Shown: positions 52,322-64,000 of the stretch, piece by piece
Layout of the letters: every line of letters begins with the position of its first letter
Position numbering within the stretch: position 1 is the stretch's first letter
NCBI GenBank assembly: GCA_963576735.1
Contig: OY755178.1
Span: 8,618,001-8,682,000, forward strand
Origin: Bedellia somnulentella
Lineage: Eukaryota > Arthropoda > Insecta > Lepidoptera > Bedelliidae
Direction of reading: 5' to 3'
DNA length: 64,000 nt
The notes under the pieces: generated by a model
The model's input: the letters and a program-made list of their open reading frames with translations, nothing else
The model's database searches: none
What the model was told of the DNA's origin: nothing
Position numbers and translations under genes: made by a program

Positions 52322-55300
52322 TTAACAGACCATTGTTACGTATTAAATCTATACTAATAGTGGAAAAGGGTTAAAATACATTAAAGCTATTATTTTTTCT
52401 TTCTTTCCTTTGAAAACAATACAATCACAAGATAAAATATATAAAAAAATACAGCGCTTCTAGTTTTAGAATTTTTACTTAATGACATGTTTCGAAAGCT
52501 GATCTCAATTTAGTCGATTTATTCTTTATGTAATTCTGTTTCCATCTACAATTAGTGATAAGTAATTTGAGTTGATGCCGTGTTCAACGAAAAACCACCA
52601 ATAAATGATAGTTTTTATTTATTTATCTTTAGTTTAAATACATATACTTTTGTGCGCGTCCAAAGAAAGTTGGTACATGACTGCATTGATAATGATGGTA
52701 CTTGATAAAGATGTGATATCTTAGATGATTCACTGAAAGATAAATGTTTCGCTTACTTTTCTGGGAAATGTAAGATGACATCAAATAATAAAACGTAGAT
52801 ATCGATGTGTGACATCTCATTCTTATCGATATTGTTGTTTTATTACGGATAAACGTGTAAAAATTTCGAAAGATGGCTTTCTTGAAGAATGTAAATAAAA
52901 GTCTTTATTGCCACCATACAGAAGATAAAATATAGAAATTATTTAATTATTCGAAAATTTAAATAACTCAATTCTCACTTTTGATGTGTAGGAGGAAAAT
53001 ACCTTTTTTTGTGTGTGTATTATTAGTGCGCGCAACAAAAAAATTTGCCTGTTACTCTTACTTAAGAATATTTTTTTCTCTAGCTGGTAATTTTTATACA
53101 TTTGAATAACTACTACGGCTATATCTTGAAAATCAAATTATTAATTGTTCACGAAGCGTATAGAATCAAACTCAATTGCTAATTATAAAATACGATTACA
53201 TGATAGAGAATGTTGTATCCAGGTTCGATTCCGTTGCGTAACATTACAGACAACCACTATGAGAATCAATTTACACTTATGTCGTTTCGCACGCTATCGT
53301 GTTCATAGAAATATGTATTGGCTTTTTGTACCGTGTTACGATTGTTACCATTATTTACATTTTATTCGGGTTATTCTTGGGTAATTATTGAATCATCGGA
53401 AGATGTTGCAGTGATTCTTTTGAAATTGTGCAACTGACTTCATTAATAGCCAATAGTATAAGTGCATCTAGACGTGTCTTTTTTATTGCAACATTGTGTT
53501 TTTAATCGCCATCCCGTTCTTCTTGCTAGTTTGCTAGAAAGAGAGAATGTTCTCTTATAGTTTTCTTCATCACCTTACACTTTGTTTTAAAGCTCAAACG
53601 ACAAATTACGATAAAGGACGACTACTAGAGAACTAATAACGAATGCGGTTAAAAAAGCAGACCCTTTGAATACGAATCGAGCGAGCAAAATTCAATCAGG
53701 ATAGTACAAACTGGCTATCAATAGTTTTTACCTATTTGAATAGGAACTGGGTTGTACGATAAAATGTGTGACCTGAGAGTAGACGTAAATGCATGTATAT
53801 TACTGTATATACAGTTTACGTTATCTCAACCAGTCATACACAACTACAGCAGTGTATTAATATCTCAACGAATAACCGGCTGCGGAGATGAATGTACGAA
53901 CGATGGCATTGTCTTGCACTCGCACTTATTATGGGATCGCCGATACCCGGTGGACCTATCACGGCCAGGCACCGGAGACAATACCACATTATTGTAAACA
54001 CGATTGTAACCTTGAGGAACGTGAGTTACAGAGAAATACTTTCTTTGCACCTTATGCTGAAATAAACGGATAGACTATAAAAAAAGTATAGTTCCAAGAA
54101 GCAATGAAGTATGAAATTCTTTTATTAATTTGCATTGCAGTAACCCTTGAATTTATTAGGATTTCTATGGCTTTAAGTTTATGTGGGGGTCCGTGAGCTA
54201 TGTGTATACTTATATGTTTCTTAAAGAAACTGAGCTCCCTTTAGCGGGCATATTATTGACCAACGGCACTTACTTTATCATTCCCATACCTTACTTTTTA
54301 TAATCTTAGCATAGACGACTAAGTCGACTCAAGTCGTGATACCCAATAGTAGATAAAAGTCAGCTGTGCACATTCTGAGAATGTTTTATATTATCTATGA
54401 CAGATTTCTTGGGCTAAACAGCATGCATTTTTTTACATATTTATCCCGATGATTTGTTAGTATACCCAATCTAACACTATTTAAGTCTACGATACCTAAC
54501 ATTTAAAAATACGTGAGTCATCTCAGTTGGAATCGTTAGTTCTAAAACGTGATTCCAATTCTAATAACCTTTCGATGCACCTTCGTCACAATCACATACG
54601 ATGAACGTTGCACACTGCGATTGCGATTGTATGGCTGTGTGACACATAACTTTGGTTTGTTGATGCATCTTCTCACACATATGATTTGATACTGCACATT
54701 GAGAATCGTGCAAAGTACGTTTCACTTCCACATAAAAATATTATCAAAAAGTTTACGTCTGTTTCCTTTTCCAGAAAATCTTGACATGCATTACTATACA
54801 CTACACCATAACCACTTTCGGTGAGAAATGTTTAGGTTACCAAAATGTAGTTATTTATGTCCTATATGTTGTTGTCTTATATTCTCTTTGCTATTTCTGT
54901 TTTTTCTCCTGAATAAATAAATAAACTAAATACATCCTAAAATGAGTATCTAAAAAAAATAAGCTAAGCTCACAATCTGTCTTATAATCTCTATAAAATA
55001 TAAATTAACCATTTAACAACCATAAGTAAAGTAAAGTTAATCCAGGCAGTGTATTATTTTCCGTGCAGATTAAGTAATATTGCATAAGTATATGAGTCAT
55101 TGCCGTTCTTACGGACAGAATTCTTCAACAACGAACCAACATACTGTTTCGTTTTTGAGGCATTTCCTTTATTACTCGTTCTATTTCATGTCACGTCCGA
55201 GTTTGTGCATTACCGAGATATGAACGACAAAAGATAATAACATTTAATTATATGGTATTAAGAACTAAAATCCTGTCTTATTTGTATTCGAGGTTTTAGA

Positions 55301-55946
55301 TCCTTGGCACTTTAGAATTGTGTAGCCGTTTTTATTGTTCCATGATACGGCAATCGCTTTCTTAGCTGGCGAATATATATTTTTGTATTATTATTCCAGC
55401 CCGTGTCACACAGACTTCCGGTATCAGAATTAAAATGTCAGGAGTAAAATTTGGGAACGATTCTTTTGGATTAAGTTGTTGACCGGCCGTGAGTCATCGT
55501 GGCTTTTAGTAAACCCAAAAATGGCAGAACAATAAAGTTAGAAATCATCAGCTACTCTAGAAATTGAGCGTAAAGATAGTGGAATAAATTATAGTTAAAC
55601 GATGGGTGTTCTATCGCAACTTCAAACAATTACTTAAATCCCTTATTAAATCCGTACATCAATAACGGAAAAACGGATTTGTGCTATTTTAATCCAAAAC
55701 TGCATTATAAATATATAATATTCGATGACCACGCCACATTCGTGATTTAGAGAAGTGAGTGTTGTTTCAAGTAGGCCGTCAACGGTAAACCGCCTCCTTG
55801 CTAAGACTCGGTTAGCGTCCCACCTTCCCAATCATATCTCATTGTCAGACATTTCTAACCTTATTTTGTTTAGAAAGCTTTTTAACTGCGGGTTAATATG
55901 TTTCAAAATCAGTTTAAAAACGAGAATTTCAATAGTATGAAATATC
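52322..55946. other. intronic, no assigned gene
   Basis: AT-rich. 53865-54075 is less AT-rich and open in several frames (61-81 codons on both strands) but shows no family motif. No RNA gene seen. Confidence 0.4.
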
Positions 55947-56270
55947 TTACAGCCGAATACTCAAACGTCAATTAAATATTTAATGGCATCTTAAACTATT
56001 GAGACGCCGTTAAACTCAAAATTCGTATACTCAAATGTGAGTTAAAAGCTTCTGTTAAATTTAAGTGGAACTTAAAATAAGTGGTAGTTAAACATATATC
56101 AGCGAAAAATTCGCATACTCAAACGCAAATTAACGCGATTTATCTGTCAAACCAGCTGTCAAATCGAGTTGAGTAGGTGTTACAATTGAGAGTGGTCGCG
56201 AGGTCTTTTAAATCGTAATAAATATCAGTGAAGTAAAGTGAAAAATGTCCTTATCATCATTATCCTCTTG

Positions 56271-57444
56271 ATGAAAGATGACGAAAGGCCTAATGTGCCT
56301 AGAAGAAATGAGGCGAAGTTAAATGCTTTCGAGTATTATAACGAAGCAGATTTCCGTGTGCGGTTTCGATTGTCGAAAGATACAGTTTTATACCTGGAGT
56401 CTGTCTTTGGACATACAATCCAACCTGTAATAGAGCCATACAGCCTGTGGACCAAATATTGATAACCCTGCGTTATTATGCTACTGGCAGTTACCAAAGA
56501 GTAATAGGAGACATATTCCATGTGGAACAACCCACTGTTCACCGTATTGTTCATAGGGTGACTGCTAGAATAGCAAGCATGAGGCAGTTACATATAAATA
56601 TGCCAAGACCAGAAGAGGTAATGGATGTGGCAAACGATTTTTATGCCATAGCTGGATTCCCCAGAGTTGTGGGAGCTATAGACTGCACTCACATAAAGAT
56701 CAACTCTCCAGGTGTGTAGTTTTAATGAAAGCTTAATATTAATAGTAAATTTATTTTAAAATAATATATTTTATTAGTTTATTACTAGATATTTTACAAG
56801 AAAATGTTCAGTTAATATAATGTTGTTGTTTAAAGTAAAAACTGTGCTTTAAAATAATGATTTATTATTAACTTTTAGGTGGTGCCGAGTCTGAAGTATA
56901 CAGAAACAGAAAAGGCTATTTTTCTTTGAATATTCAAACAGTATGTGACGCCAATCTACGGATAAGGAATATTATAGCCAGGTGGCCAGGATCAGTACAT
57001 GATAGTACTATTTTTAATGATTCCCCATTGTGTGCTCAATTTGAGCGAGGAGATTTTGGTAACATGTTGCTCCTTGGAGATAGTGGATACCCATGTCGCC
57101 CTTATTTATTAACTCCCATACAAAATCCAAATACACCAGCTGAAGAAGCATATAACAAGGCCCAAATAAGCTCAAGAAATCCAGTCGAGAGGCTCTATGG
57201 TGTGTTAAAACGAAGGTTCCCATGTCTACAAAATGGCATGGGCCTAAAAATAAAAAATATCCCACCAATTATTGTGGCATGTGCTGTATTGCACAATGTT
57301 GCTATAGCCAGGCAAGACGAATTAATAGAAGTGGATGAAGTTTTGCCTTTTGAGGAAGAGCCTGCAGCACCTCTAGTAGGGGTTGATAACATGCAGAACT
57401 TTGCAGTGCGAAACATGGTTATTAATACACACTTTACAATTTAA
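56271..57444 (+). pseudogene. Harbinger (HARBI1-like) transposase, one frameshift
   Basis: Two exons: 56271-56711 and 56879-57444, with a 167-bp GT-AG intron (CCAG|GTGTGT; TTTTAG|GTGG). Exon 1: EADFRVRFRLSKDTVLYLES, then a frameshift near 56440-56456 into the frame DQILITLRYYATGSYQRVIG and DIFHVEQPTVHRIVHRV (helix-turn-helix). Catalytic triad: GAIDCTHIKI (first D, exon 1 end), GSVHDSTIF (second D) and RNPVERLYGVLKRRFPCL (E). The C-terminal ACAVLHNVAI block is typical. ATG 56271 is in frame; an upstream ATG at 56245 opens only eight codons (MSLSSLSS), so the true start may also be damaged. It would excise and reinsert the element with the Myb-like partner. Apart from the frameshift it is well preserved. 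Confidence 0.92.
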
Positions 57445-57861
57445 AAATGCTTTTAATTTTTCTAATACACTGAATTGAACTCAGATCAAAGCCAAAATGT
57501 AGCATGTATAAATCAGCCTGATTATATATTATTAAACTTAAATAGCAGAGTAACAATCATCTTATGTAATTGGTTTCAGTTTAGATCACAGCCATGAATC
57601 AGTCAAATTATAATAACATTGATAAATCAGCCTTCTTTCACATAAAAACTAGAGTAACAATCTTCTTAGGTATATTTTAATCATATATTATTTCAATAAA
57701 AATTATTACTAAGAACAAGTTTTAAATTTTTAACTAAAAATAAAAAAAAATGGCCAAGCAGTTATGTAGCTCAGCTATATGCTTACTTGACATAATATGT
57801 AACAATAAAACAAATGATCTTATATTTTTTTCATTTTCAAAAGCATAGTTCTAACATACTT

Positions 57862-58021
57862 CATATACTCACGGCTATAAATTACTAGAAGGTTGGGATG
57901 GAATTAGGAAGGTTGAGTGGGGAAAAAATGGTAAAATAAAGCTCCAATATCATAAGCCGCCTCTTACATAACATCCAACAGAAGAAATGGGGTGGTGCTA
58001 TTCTATGCCTACACTATACAA
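57862..58021 (-). mobile_element. SINE family B, internally deleted, inside Harbinger
   Basis: CATATACTCACGGCTATAAA, TTGAGTGGGGAAAAAATGGT and GCCGCCTCTTACATAACATC to CTACACTATACAACC, minus orientation. Inserted after the Harbinger. Confidence 0.85.
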
Positions 58022-58061
58022 CCACTACTAAAAACTATCTAAGAAAATATTATAAAAATAT

Positions 58062-59622
58062 CTAATGTGTTCTTGGTAATTTAATTTTTTGTAACTTCAA
58101 TTTTAAAATTGCCATTTCTAGTTTATATTTATTTAATTCCATTTTATTTCTATTAATCAAGAACCTTTGCTCCATTTTTGCATTTTTTAATTTGGTTTTG
58201 AAATATTGTTGCTTTGCATTGGTAATTTTTTCTTTGGGTTTTCTTCCTTTGGATGCTGAAATATGAAATAAATATCTAATTAATTTGTCTTTTAATAAAT
58301 AGATTTATTTATTTTGGACAATTTTAGATGTAAACATTTGAAAAAATACCAGCTGAAATTGAAGTAGATTTTGAAGGCTTGCTCTTCATTCGTGTTTGTC
58401 ACTACTACTTCCTGGTCATCTGTTGAAGCAATGATAAGAATAAATGTATAAATAATATTACTATTTCTTCTAAAAAGATTCAACAATGAGTGATATACCT
58501 GTTATATCCATTGATGTTATTATGCAAGTATCATCATTGTTTGTCTCTTTAACACCCAGTTGGTTTCCACTGGTATATTGGTCATCTAAAATAAATATAA
58601 AATGTATTCCACTTCAATAAAAAGACTTTTGTAATGAATATGACTAACTGAAAAGATATTTACCAATGTAATCAGTATTTATGGGTTGTGATGATTCATG
58701 ATCTTCATTCTGACTAGAATTTAAATCACCTAAAAGAAATAAAAATTAAATGTTAATATCCAAGAACAACCATGTAATATAATGTTTTTTTTATTGAACC
58801 ATACCAAAATATAATGCAGCATCATCATATTGATTTGGTAATGGTTGAATTTGTGGAGCAGCCATTGCTAAAATCTGGAGGTCAACCCCAGTCAGCGTGC
58901 TCTTATAGGCTCCACTGCCAGTGCGATGAATTTCTTTCTACAAAAAAGTATAATCAAAACATTAGACAAAAGGTATCTTGTTTATAATTATTAAAAGTAA
59001 AATTTTTTTTAAACAAACCTTCTCTAATGATGCCTTCTTTTGTATTTCTTTGGTCTTTTCATAATACTGAAGACGCTAAAAGTAAAATAAATATTAAATT
59101 AGTAAATGGGTAAATTAACAATAGATATATGCCAGAATAATTCAAAATGGGAATTAATACATTTTGTTTAGCCAAATTCTTCTTTGACCTCTGTTTAAGA
59201 TTTTCATAGAGATGACGGAGTTGTTGCCACGTTCTTGGGCCACTCACAGCAATGGCATTATACTGCTGGCAAATAGTGTCCCACGTCTTCCTTTTTTTTT
59301 AAATCATGAAACCATTGGTTTCTTTATTTTCGATTATATTCTGAAATCTGAAACAATAACACAGGCATGAAAAGCCTATTATCACATATTTATGACGAGA
59401 ATTTCTACTATTCTTTCCTTTCCCATACTTCATAATGAGTATGAGATATGATTATTGCATCAAGAAGAAATACTTATGGCTATTATAAGTAGAAATAAAG
59501 AGTTCATATCGCGTTTAAGCAATTTTAAATATTTACATTTTTACTTACTTTTTGACTATATCTACCAACGTTTCCTTTTCGGCTGCTGTGTAATTACAGC
59601 CTCTTTTCTCCTTATCCTCCAT
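58062..59622 (-). pseudogene. Harbinger Myb/SANT-like DNA-binding protein, multi-exon
   Basis: Minus-strand exons inferred from GT-AG junctions in phase: 59549-59622 (MEDKEKRGCNYTAAEKETLV), 59161-59347 (TWDTICQQYNAI, RTWQQLRHLYENLKQRSKKN: the SANT/Myb trihelix), 59019-59075 (RLQYYEKTKEIQKKASLEK), 58805-58937 (KEIHRTGSGAYKSTLTGVDL), 58664-58729, 58499-58585, ~58350-58419 and 58062-58255 (SKGRKPKEKITNAKQ then a Lys-rich coiled segment to the TAG at 58062-58064). The partner proteins of Harbinger transposases bind the element ends and help nuclear import. Lesion: an in-frame TAA at 59299-59301 in exon 2. The last junction does not fit in phase with the donor I chose, so exon 7 is uncertain. Confidence 0.82.
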
Positions 59623-60281
59623 AATTTTGATTATTTACGTAATATAATAAAATAATCTTTCTTTTGTAAAAAGTTTTATAAACTCAATCAATCAATTTTT
59701 CTTCAATGTCCTTTGACCGTGTTTCAACACAGTTATTTTGCCAACGTCCAGTGAAAAGAAAACACATATTGTAAAGATAAGAAAATTTTGAGACTGATTA
59801 ACAGACACTAATTGAACATTCAATGTTGAAAAAGTTTTATAAACTTTAAAAACCGCAAAAGGCAATGTTTTTATTTTGTAACTATTTAACATTTCATTCT
59901 ACGACAGACAATTGAAAAAAAGCACGTTAAAAATGTTGTTTAGTACAAAACTAGGTGAAAAATATAGTACAATAATGTGTGTTTATTCAATAATATTTGT
60001 GTTTATGATTAATTTAACTTGATTTTTAAGATAAACTTAATATTTCAGCATAACACAAAAAAATATATTGAATAACTTTTGCATATAACGGATAAACAAC
60101 ATAAGTTATTATATTTTGTAAATGAAAACAGAGTTGATCTTTAGTTAACGGCTTCTCAGCTGATCGTGGTATCAAATTGGTTAAAAGACGTTTGTGTATA
60201 TCACTTAAATTTAACAGCTGCTCAAATTTGAATGCTCCTCAACTAACTGATCGATTTGACTGACGTTTCAGTATTCGGCTG

Positions 60282-62210
60282 TTAAAATGTTAATAGAATA
60301 TCCTCGTTGTTAGGACCTAGATCGGCACAAACCGAGCTTGCGCTTTTTGTCTAAAAGGTCACATAAATGTATATTTTTTCGATAAACGATCAAGTACTCT
60401 CTCAATTACCAGCTCGTAATATTCCAAGTATAATTTCTTTAACTTTTTGATATTAATATTAATTTGAAATTAGCATCTAACCAATTCCAACTTTGTTCAT
60501 CCCAGGACTCAGGTTAATTCTCAAATTGAATTTTGTAGCAATAGAAAAGTAAAATTAAAACTACGTTTCGTTTTGACAGTCAGCTCAAAATTGACATAAA
60601 TGTCAAAATTCCTAGTAAAATTGTGACTCCAACGTAGAAAGGATTAAGATGTAAATATTAGCTCAGCTATGACGATGACAAATATGTTAATTGAAACCTG
60701 TTGACAAATCTGGCTATTCCACCGACATACATGGTGAGTCATTATTGCTGGCCGGCTGTCAACCGTTGACCATCGATTAGTAGTTACGAATGTTACGACA
60801 TTGTATTGTAGTAGTTTTAGTTTTATTTAGAAAATCATTACTAACTCGTTTACTGTGCTCTAAAAGTAAGCGTGTAGTCTTCAAACTTAAATTTTGATTT
60901 TGATTACACTATCTGATGAATATTATCTTATTAGGTTAGTAGATATATGCGAGATTGCCTTATTATATGTGTACTTGAGCCAACAGTTGCTTGCCTTCAT
61001 TACATTTGCCTGCTAAATTTGACGCCGTAAATCCCCCGTACGGGTGATGACGTGACATCTTTGTCTCCACTTTTAAGCAACGGAAATAATTAGATCTAAT
61101 GAAAGTAAGCTCCACTGGTTATTGTTTGCAAATAGCAATGGCTCCAATAGCTCAAGCCCTAGTTCCCTTTACTGTAGTTTCGTTCTTCCCCTTCTTCAAT
61201 TTGCGTTACTATTATATGCGACACCTACCCTTTGAGATAAACTATATTGTAAACCACCCTAATATGAAGATCGTGAAACTATCATGATATCACTTGTGCC
61301 TTGTAAAACCAAGTATAACTAACAAACAGCTACACTCAATTGTCATTTAATACAAAAAAAATCAAGACCAAACATTATCATGGTATCACCGCACATTATA
61401 CTTGCAATAAACGGTTAAAGAGTTCATACGGAAAATTCATAAGATTTTCAATTAGAGCCACATAGGTCTTCGTCTTGAAACAATGAATGCGCTATTGTGT
61501 TGTGTGTAGTATCGCGTAATTCACACACGGTCATCGTGAATGGGCCATGCGCGAACCCAACAATACTCACATATTGTGCCTGGCCGGAAGCTGGGCAGGA
61601 AACGCCTGGCTCTGTCACTGTGACACCTTGTGTGGTGTGTGTGTGTGTGAGTGTGCGGGTCACGAGCTCTGTGTGGTTTTTACCTTTGTAGTCAAGTTGT
61701 TAATTTGGTCAAGAAGGTTTTGTAGGTAACATCTAATGGAATAGGAATCTACCCTACAGGGTGTTATGTTATAGGGGACTATTTAAAGGTTGTTTACAAG
61801 TAAGTTGCTGACTCTTTGATCATATGAATAGTACTATGCGTGTATAATTGTTATTTATTTGTAACAAGTTCTTTTTACAAATTGTAATACATTCTATACC
61901 ACATATATTGTCCCTTTTTTCTTTTCCCTAAGCGTTCAGGCGTTCCTATAATTTTATCTATTTTCATCAACGGTTTGAATGTCTTTGGGATTTATAGCCG
62001 TGAATAGCATAGCTAGGTAATCGTTAATCTATATAACGATTACTTACGCGCAGTATGTCAGAGTGAAATGACCGGAACCTGACATAATTATTACACAAAT
62101 TAACTCATCGCTAATATAATTAATGCGGACGCCAAATTACGTCACTAGACGCAGAGACCGGTGAATTCATTTACACTATTCACTATTTCTGGAACAATAA
62201 AAAATAAATA
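60282..62210. other. intronic, no assigned gene
   Basis: A GC-richer patch at 61510-61680 contains a (GT)n run and palindromic CTGTCACTGTGACACC. 61987-62003 (GGGATTTATAGCCGTGA) is a tiny piece of SINE B. No coding exon recognised. Confidence 0.4.
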
Positions 62211-62313
62211 GCTGTGTAGTGTCGGCTTAGAATAGAACTACCCAATTTCTTCCGGTGGGTGTACTAAAGAGGCGACGGATGGACGGATGGATATTTTAAG
62301 GGATTTTTGCTAC
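62211..62313 (+). mobile_element. SINE family B, 5' part only
   Basis: GCTGTGTAGTGTCGGCTTAG, CCCAATTTCTTCCGGTGGG and TATTTTAAGGGATTTTTG. A GGACGGAT triplet interrupts it and the 3' half is missing. Confidence 0.8.
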
Positions 62314-62416
62314 TAATACTAACTCAACGATATATTTTATATGTATATTATATAATACACATATAACTAACATCCAAGACTAAGAAACAATAATTTATGC
62401 TCATCACATAAATTTT

Positions 62417-62492
62417 GCTCCCAGCGGGGATCGAACCCGCCACCTCCGGACTGAGAAGCTAGTCACCTATCGACTCGGCCACAGACGTCTTC
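62417..62492 (-). repeat. tRNA-like sequence (SINE head or pseudogene)
   Basis: Minus strand: CTGTGGCCGAGTCGATAGGT (A-box-like TGGCCGAGTCG) and GGCGGGTTCGATCCCCGCT (perfect T arm, B box). The acceptor halves do not pair, so it is not a working tRNA. Confidence 0.6.
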
Positions 62493-63109
62493 GAATAAAA
62501 TATAATGAGAGGTTTTCCTTTTTTTCTTTTTTTCTTCTTCCCTGTTCTCAGGATAGATGGCGCCAGACTTGCTATATTACTGGTAGGAACGGAACGTCAC
62601 ACCGTTTTTCACACTTGGATGTAATGATATCGTAAAACGGAACGTACATAAAAACGTTCTGATTTAAAAGTCTAAATAAATATCAGTTTAAGCCATGTTG
62701 GCTTAAAAGTAAATAAACAAAGACGGTATTTATATTTAACATTCTTTTTGTTGTTTTTACTCGCCAAAAAGTTACTCTATGGTGATGTGACACATGTTTT
62801 TAAAGTTGACATTGGCGAAATTATTGTGGCAACACGATTGAGGCCACGAAGAAAAAATTTAAGTAAGTAACGTAGTTACATCAACGCCATCTACAGAGCT
62901 CTAGAAAACTATGTTGTTTTTTTATTTCTCAAAAAGAAAACCTCTCATTCAAGATTGTTTTAGTGACGTAACTGTAGCCGTCGCGCTGCATAGAAGTTTG
63001 CCTTGTTTTTATTGAACAGCATAAGGTTTCCCCTTTTAAAGAAAAAGAAAATGATAACAAATTTTTTACCTGGAGGCCTAGTACGAGCTTAAAAGGTCGC
63101 TTGTGCTAG
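62493..63109. other. intronic, no gene seen
   Basis: AT-rich with a T/C-rich tract at 62515-62545. Nothing assignable. Confidence 0.35.
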
Positions 63110-63260
63110 CCATGCAGAAGAACAAGCACGAGCGCTATTTTATCGACACGATAACGGTTAGTATGTGATGGCAGTATACGATACTAGATAAGTGAGTAAG
63201 AGATGGCTGCTTTATCCCACGCGATAACAAGTTTAAACACCGCTCGTACTAGCCGGGCAG
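63110..63260. mobile_element. MITE-like element, second copy (inverted)
   Basis: AGCACGAGCGCTATTTTATC and ACACCGCTCGTACTAGCC form the inverted ends. The interior (CAGTATACGATACTAGATAA, AGATGGCTGCTTTATCCCAC) is the inverse of the copy at 51489-51640. Confidence 0.7.
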
Positions 63261-64000
63261 ATGTCCTAATCCTATCGTTGTTTACTTAATTTAACTGAAA
63301 ACGTAACGTAACGTAAACGTAAACGAAAGTATCACTCGTATATGAAATAGTTACTCGTAAGGTACGGGGTTTTATTGACTAATGCTAATTTGTATCACTT
63401 TAAAATACTGCAGGATTTTTCGGAAATTTCTAGTACTTCAGCGTTTATTTACAAGTAAACTTTTAAAATAATATCTGAACTCTATTGTGTGTTCAATGAC
63501 GGAAAAAATATATAAAATTATATAATAGTTTTTCATAATAGTTCAATGTTAAATAAAGGGAATTGACGATTATTTTTCTTCTCGGTGATTTATAAAGATA
63601 TTTTCTTTTCTCATAATCGACATTTTTATTTTGATAAAAGATTCAGATACAACGTATCCTTTAGGAAATATTGTATACCTGTTTATAATGACGTTAGGCT
63701 AATTTATATAACCGGTTCTTTTATTTTTAGAAGCAATTTAAGTGCAATCATCTATTAACTTATAGTACGCGTCAATTGGTGATGGATATTTGTATATATT
63801 TGCATGAGGTAATAGCGTGTTGTCAGTACGAAAGTCGACTTATTTATACTTAAAATATATAAATGTTTTGGTCAATGGCCCTTGAGACACAAAATGGAAA
63901 AAGCTGAACAAATAAATGATACCAGCAAAAAGCATTAGTTTCTTCAATGTCTTAAATAAAAAAGAAAATTTCAGTTAGACTCTACCAGCAATTCAGTGTA
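63261..64000. other. intronic, no gene seen
   Basis: AT-rich; begins with overlapping ACGTAACGTAACGTAAACGT repeats (about 63300-63325). No l(2)gl exon recognised before the window ends. Confidence 0.4.

Larger units (their letters stand above)
55950..60281. mobile_element. PIF/Harbinger DNA transposon, complete ends
   Basis: Terminal inverted repeats CAGCCGAATACT(C/G)AAACGT extend about 20 bp at both ends (55950- and -60281 complement). TTA target duplications lie at 55947-55949 and 60282-60284. Subterminal repeats of CGNATACTCAAANGNNANTTAA occur three times at the left (about 55954, 56024 and 56111). It encodes a DDE transposase (+, 56271-57444) and a Myb/SANT-like protein (-, 58062-59622), arranged convergently as usual for the superfamily. 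A SINE B (57862-58021) sits between the two genes. Confidence 0.94.

Noticed and set aside
53752..54073. Several overlapping ORFs suggesting an exon
   Set aside because: Open on both strands with no family pattern and no clear acceptor-donor pair; probably a compositional effect.
58350..58419. Exact exon 7 to exon 8 junction of the Harbinger Myb-like gene
   Set aside because: The donor at 58348-58349 leaves phase 2, while the downstream frame (ASKGRKPKEK) needs phase 1. I could not find a better donor by eye, so I do not claim this junction.
61448..61729. ORFs on both strands around 61.5 kb
   Set aside because: They overlap a (GT)n run and palindromic sequence; Cys/Val-rich translation from the repeat, no motif.
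62417..62492. Functional tRNA gene on the minus strand
   Set aside because: The T arm is perfect but the acceptor halves do not pair.

Overview
The window looks like nuclear DNA from an insect, most likely a moth or butterfly (Lepidoptera). It is AT-rich, has almost no open reading frames outside transposons, and carries eukaryotic splice signals. Several interspersed repeats are ones I associate with lepidopteran genomes, such as the block starting ACCGGCCAAGTGCGAGTCGG at about 8.83 kb and the RTE-type LINE ends. Only one conserved host gene is recognisable: the first coding exon of lethal(2) giant larvae, l(2)gl, at 33850-33933 (+). Everything upstream is transposon-filled sequence, and everything downstream (about 30 kb) reads as its first coding intron. 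I recognised no second l(2)gl exon.

Layout. 0.3-1.6 kb: decayed mariner with TA target duplication. 3.7-10.6 kb: a PHD/FP-type LINE interrupted by a hAT-type element with 8-bp target duplication; the hAT contains an older RTE-like repeat that is itself interrupted by an inverted tRNA-derived insertion. 12-16 kb: repeat debris and two GC-rich patches. 16.8-17.4 kb: a minisatellite made of consensus splice-donor motifs. 19.2-21.3 kb: a dead antisense LINE split by a SINE. 24.9-26.0 kb: a Penelope-like fragment with inverted terminal arms. 29.4-30.0 kb: a solo LTR with heat-shock-element-like sites. 33.85 kb: l(2)gl exon. 38.9-43.8 kb: an apparently intact antisense LINE whose two ORFs are joined by a canonical -1 frameshift signal. 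47.6-49.3 kb: an 863-bp tandem duplication. 52.1 kb: a 182-bp MITE. 55.95-60.28 kb: a complete-ended PIF/Harbinger element with a frameshifted transposase and a multi-exon Myb-like partner gene.

Two SINE-like families pepper the window. Family A (about 360 bp) has a tRNA-like head and a (TTATG)n tail. Family B (about 250 bp) has an (ATGT)n tail and 9-16 bp target duplications. Their last ~45-50 bp resemble each other and also resemble the 3' end of an RTE-like LINE with fragments at 2.35, 23.4 and 47.3 kb, so a SINE-LINE partnership can be read from this window alone.

The observations I would follow first are the TTTAAAC frameshift signal joining the two LINE ORFs (42.04 kb), the shared 3' tail of two SINEs and one LINE, the splice-donor minisatellite, and the heat-shock-like LTR.
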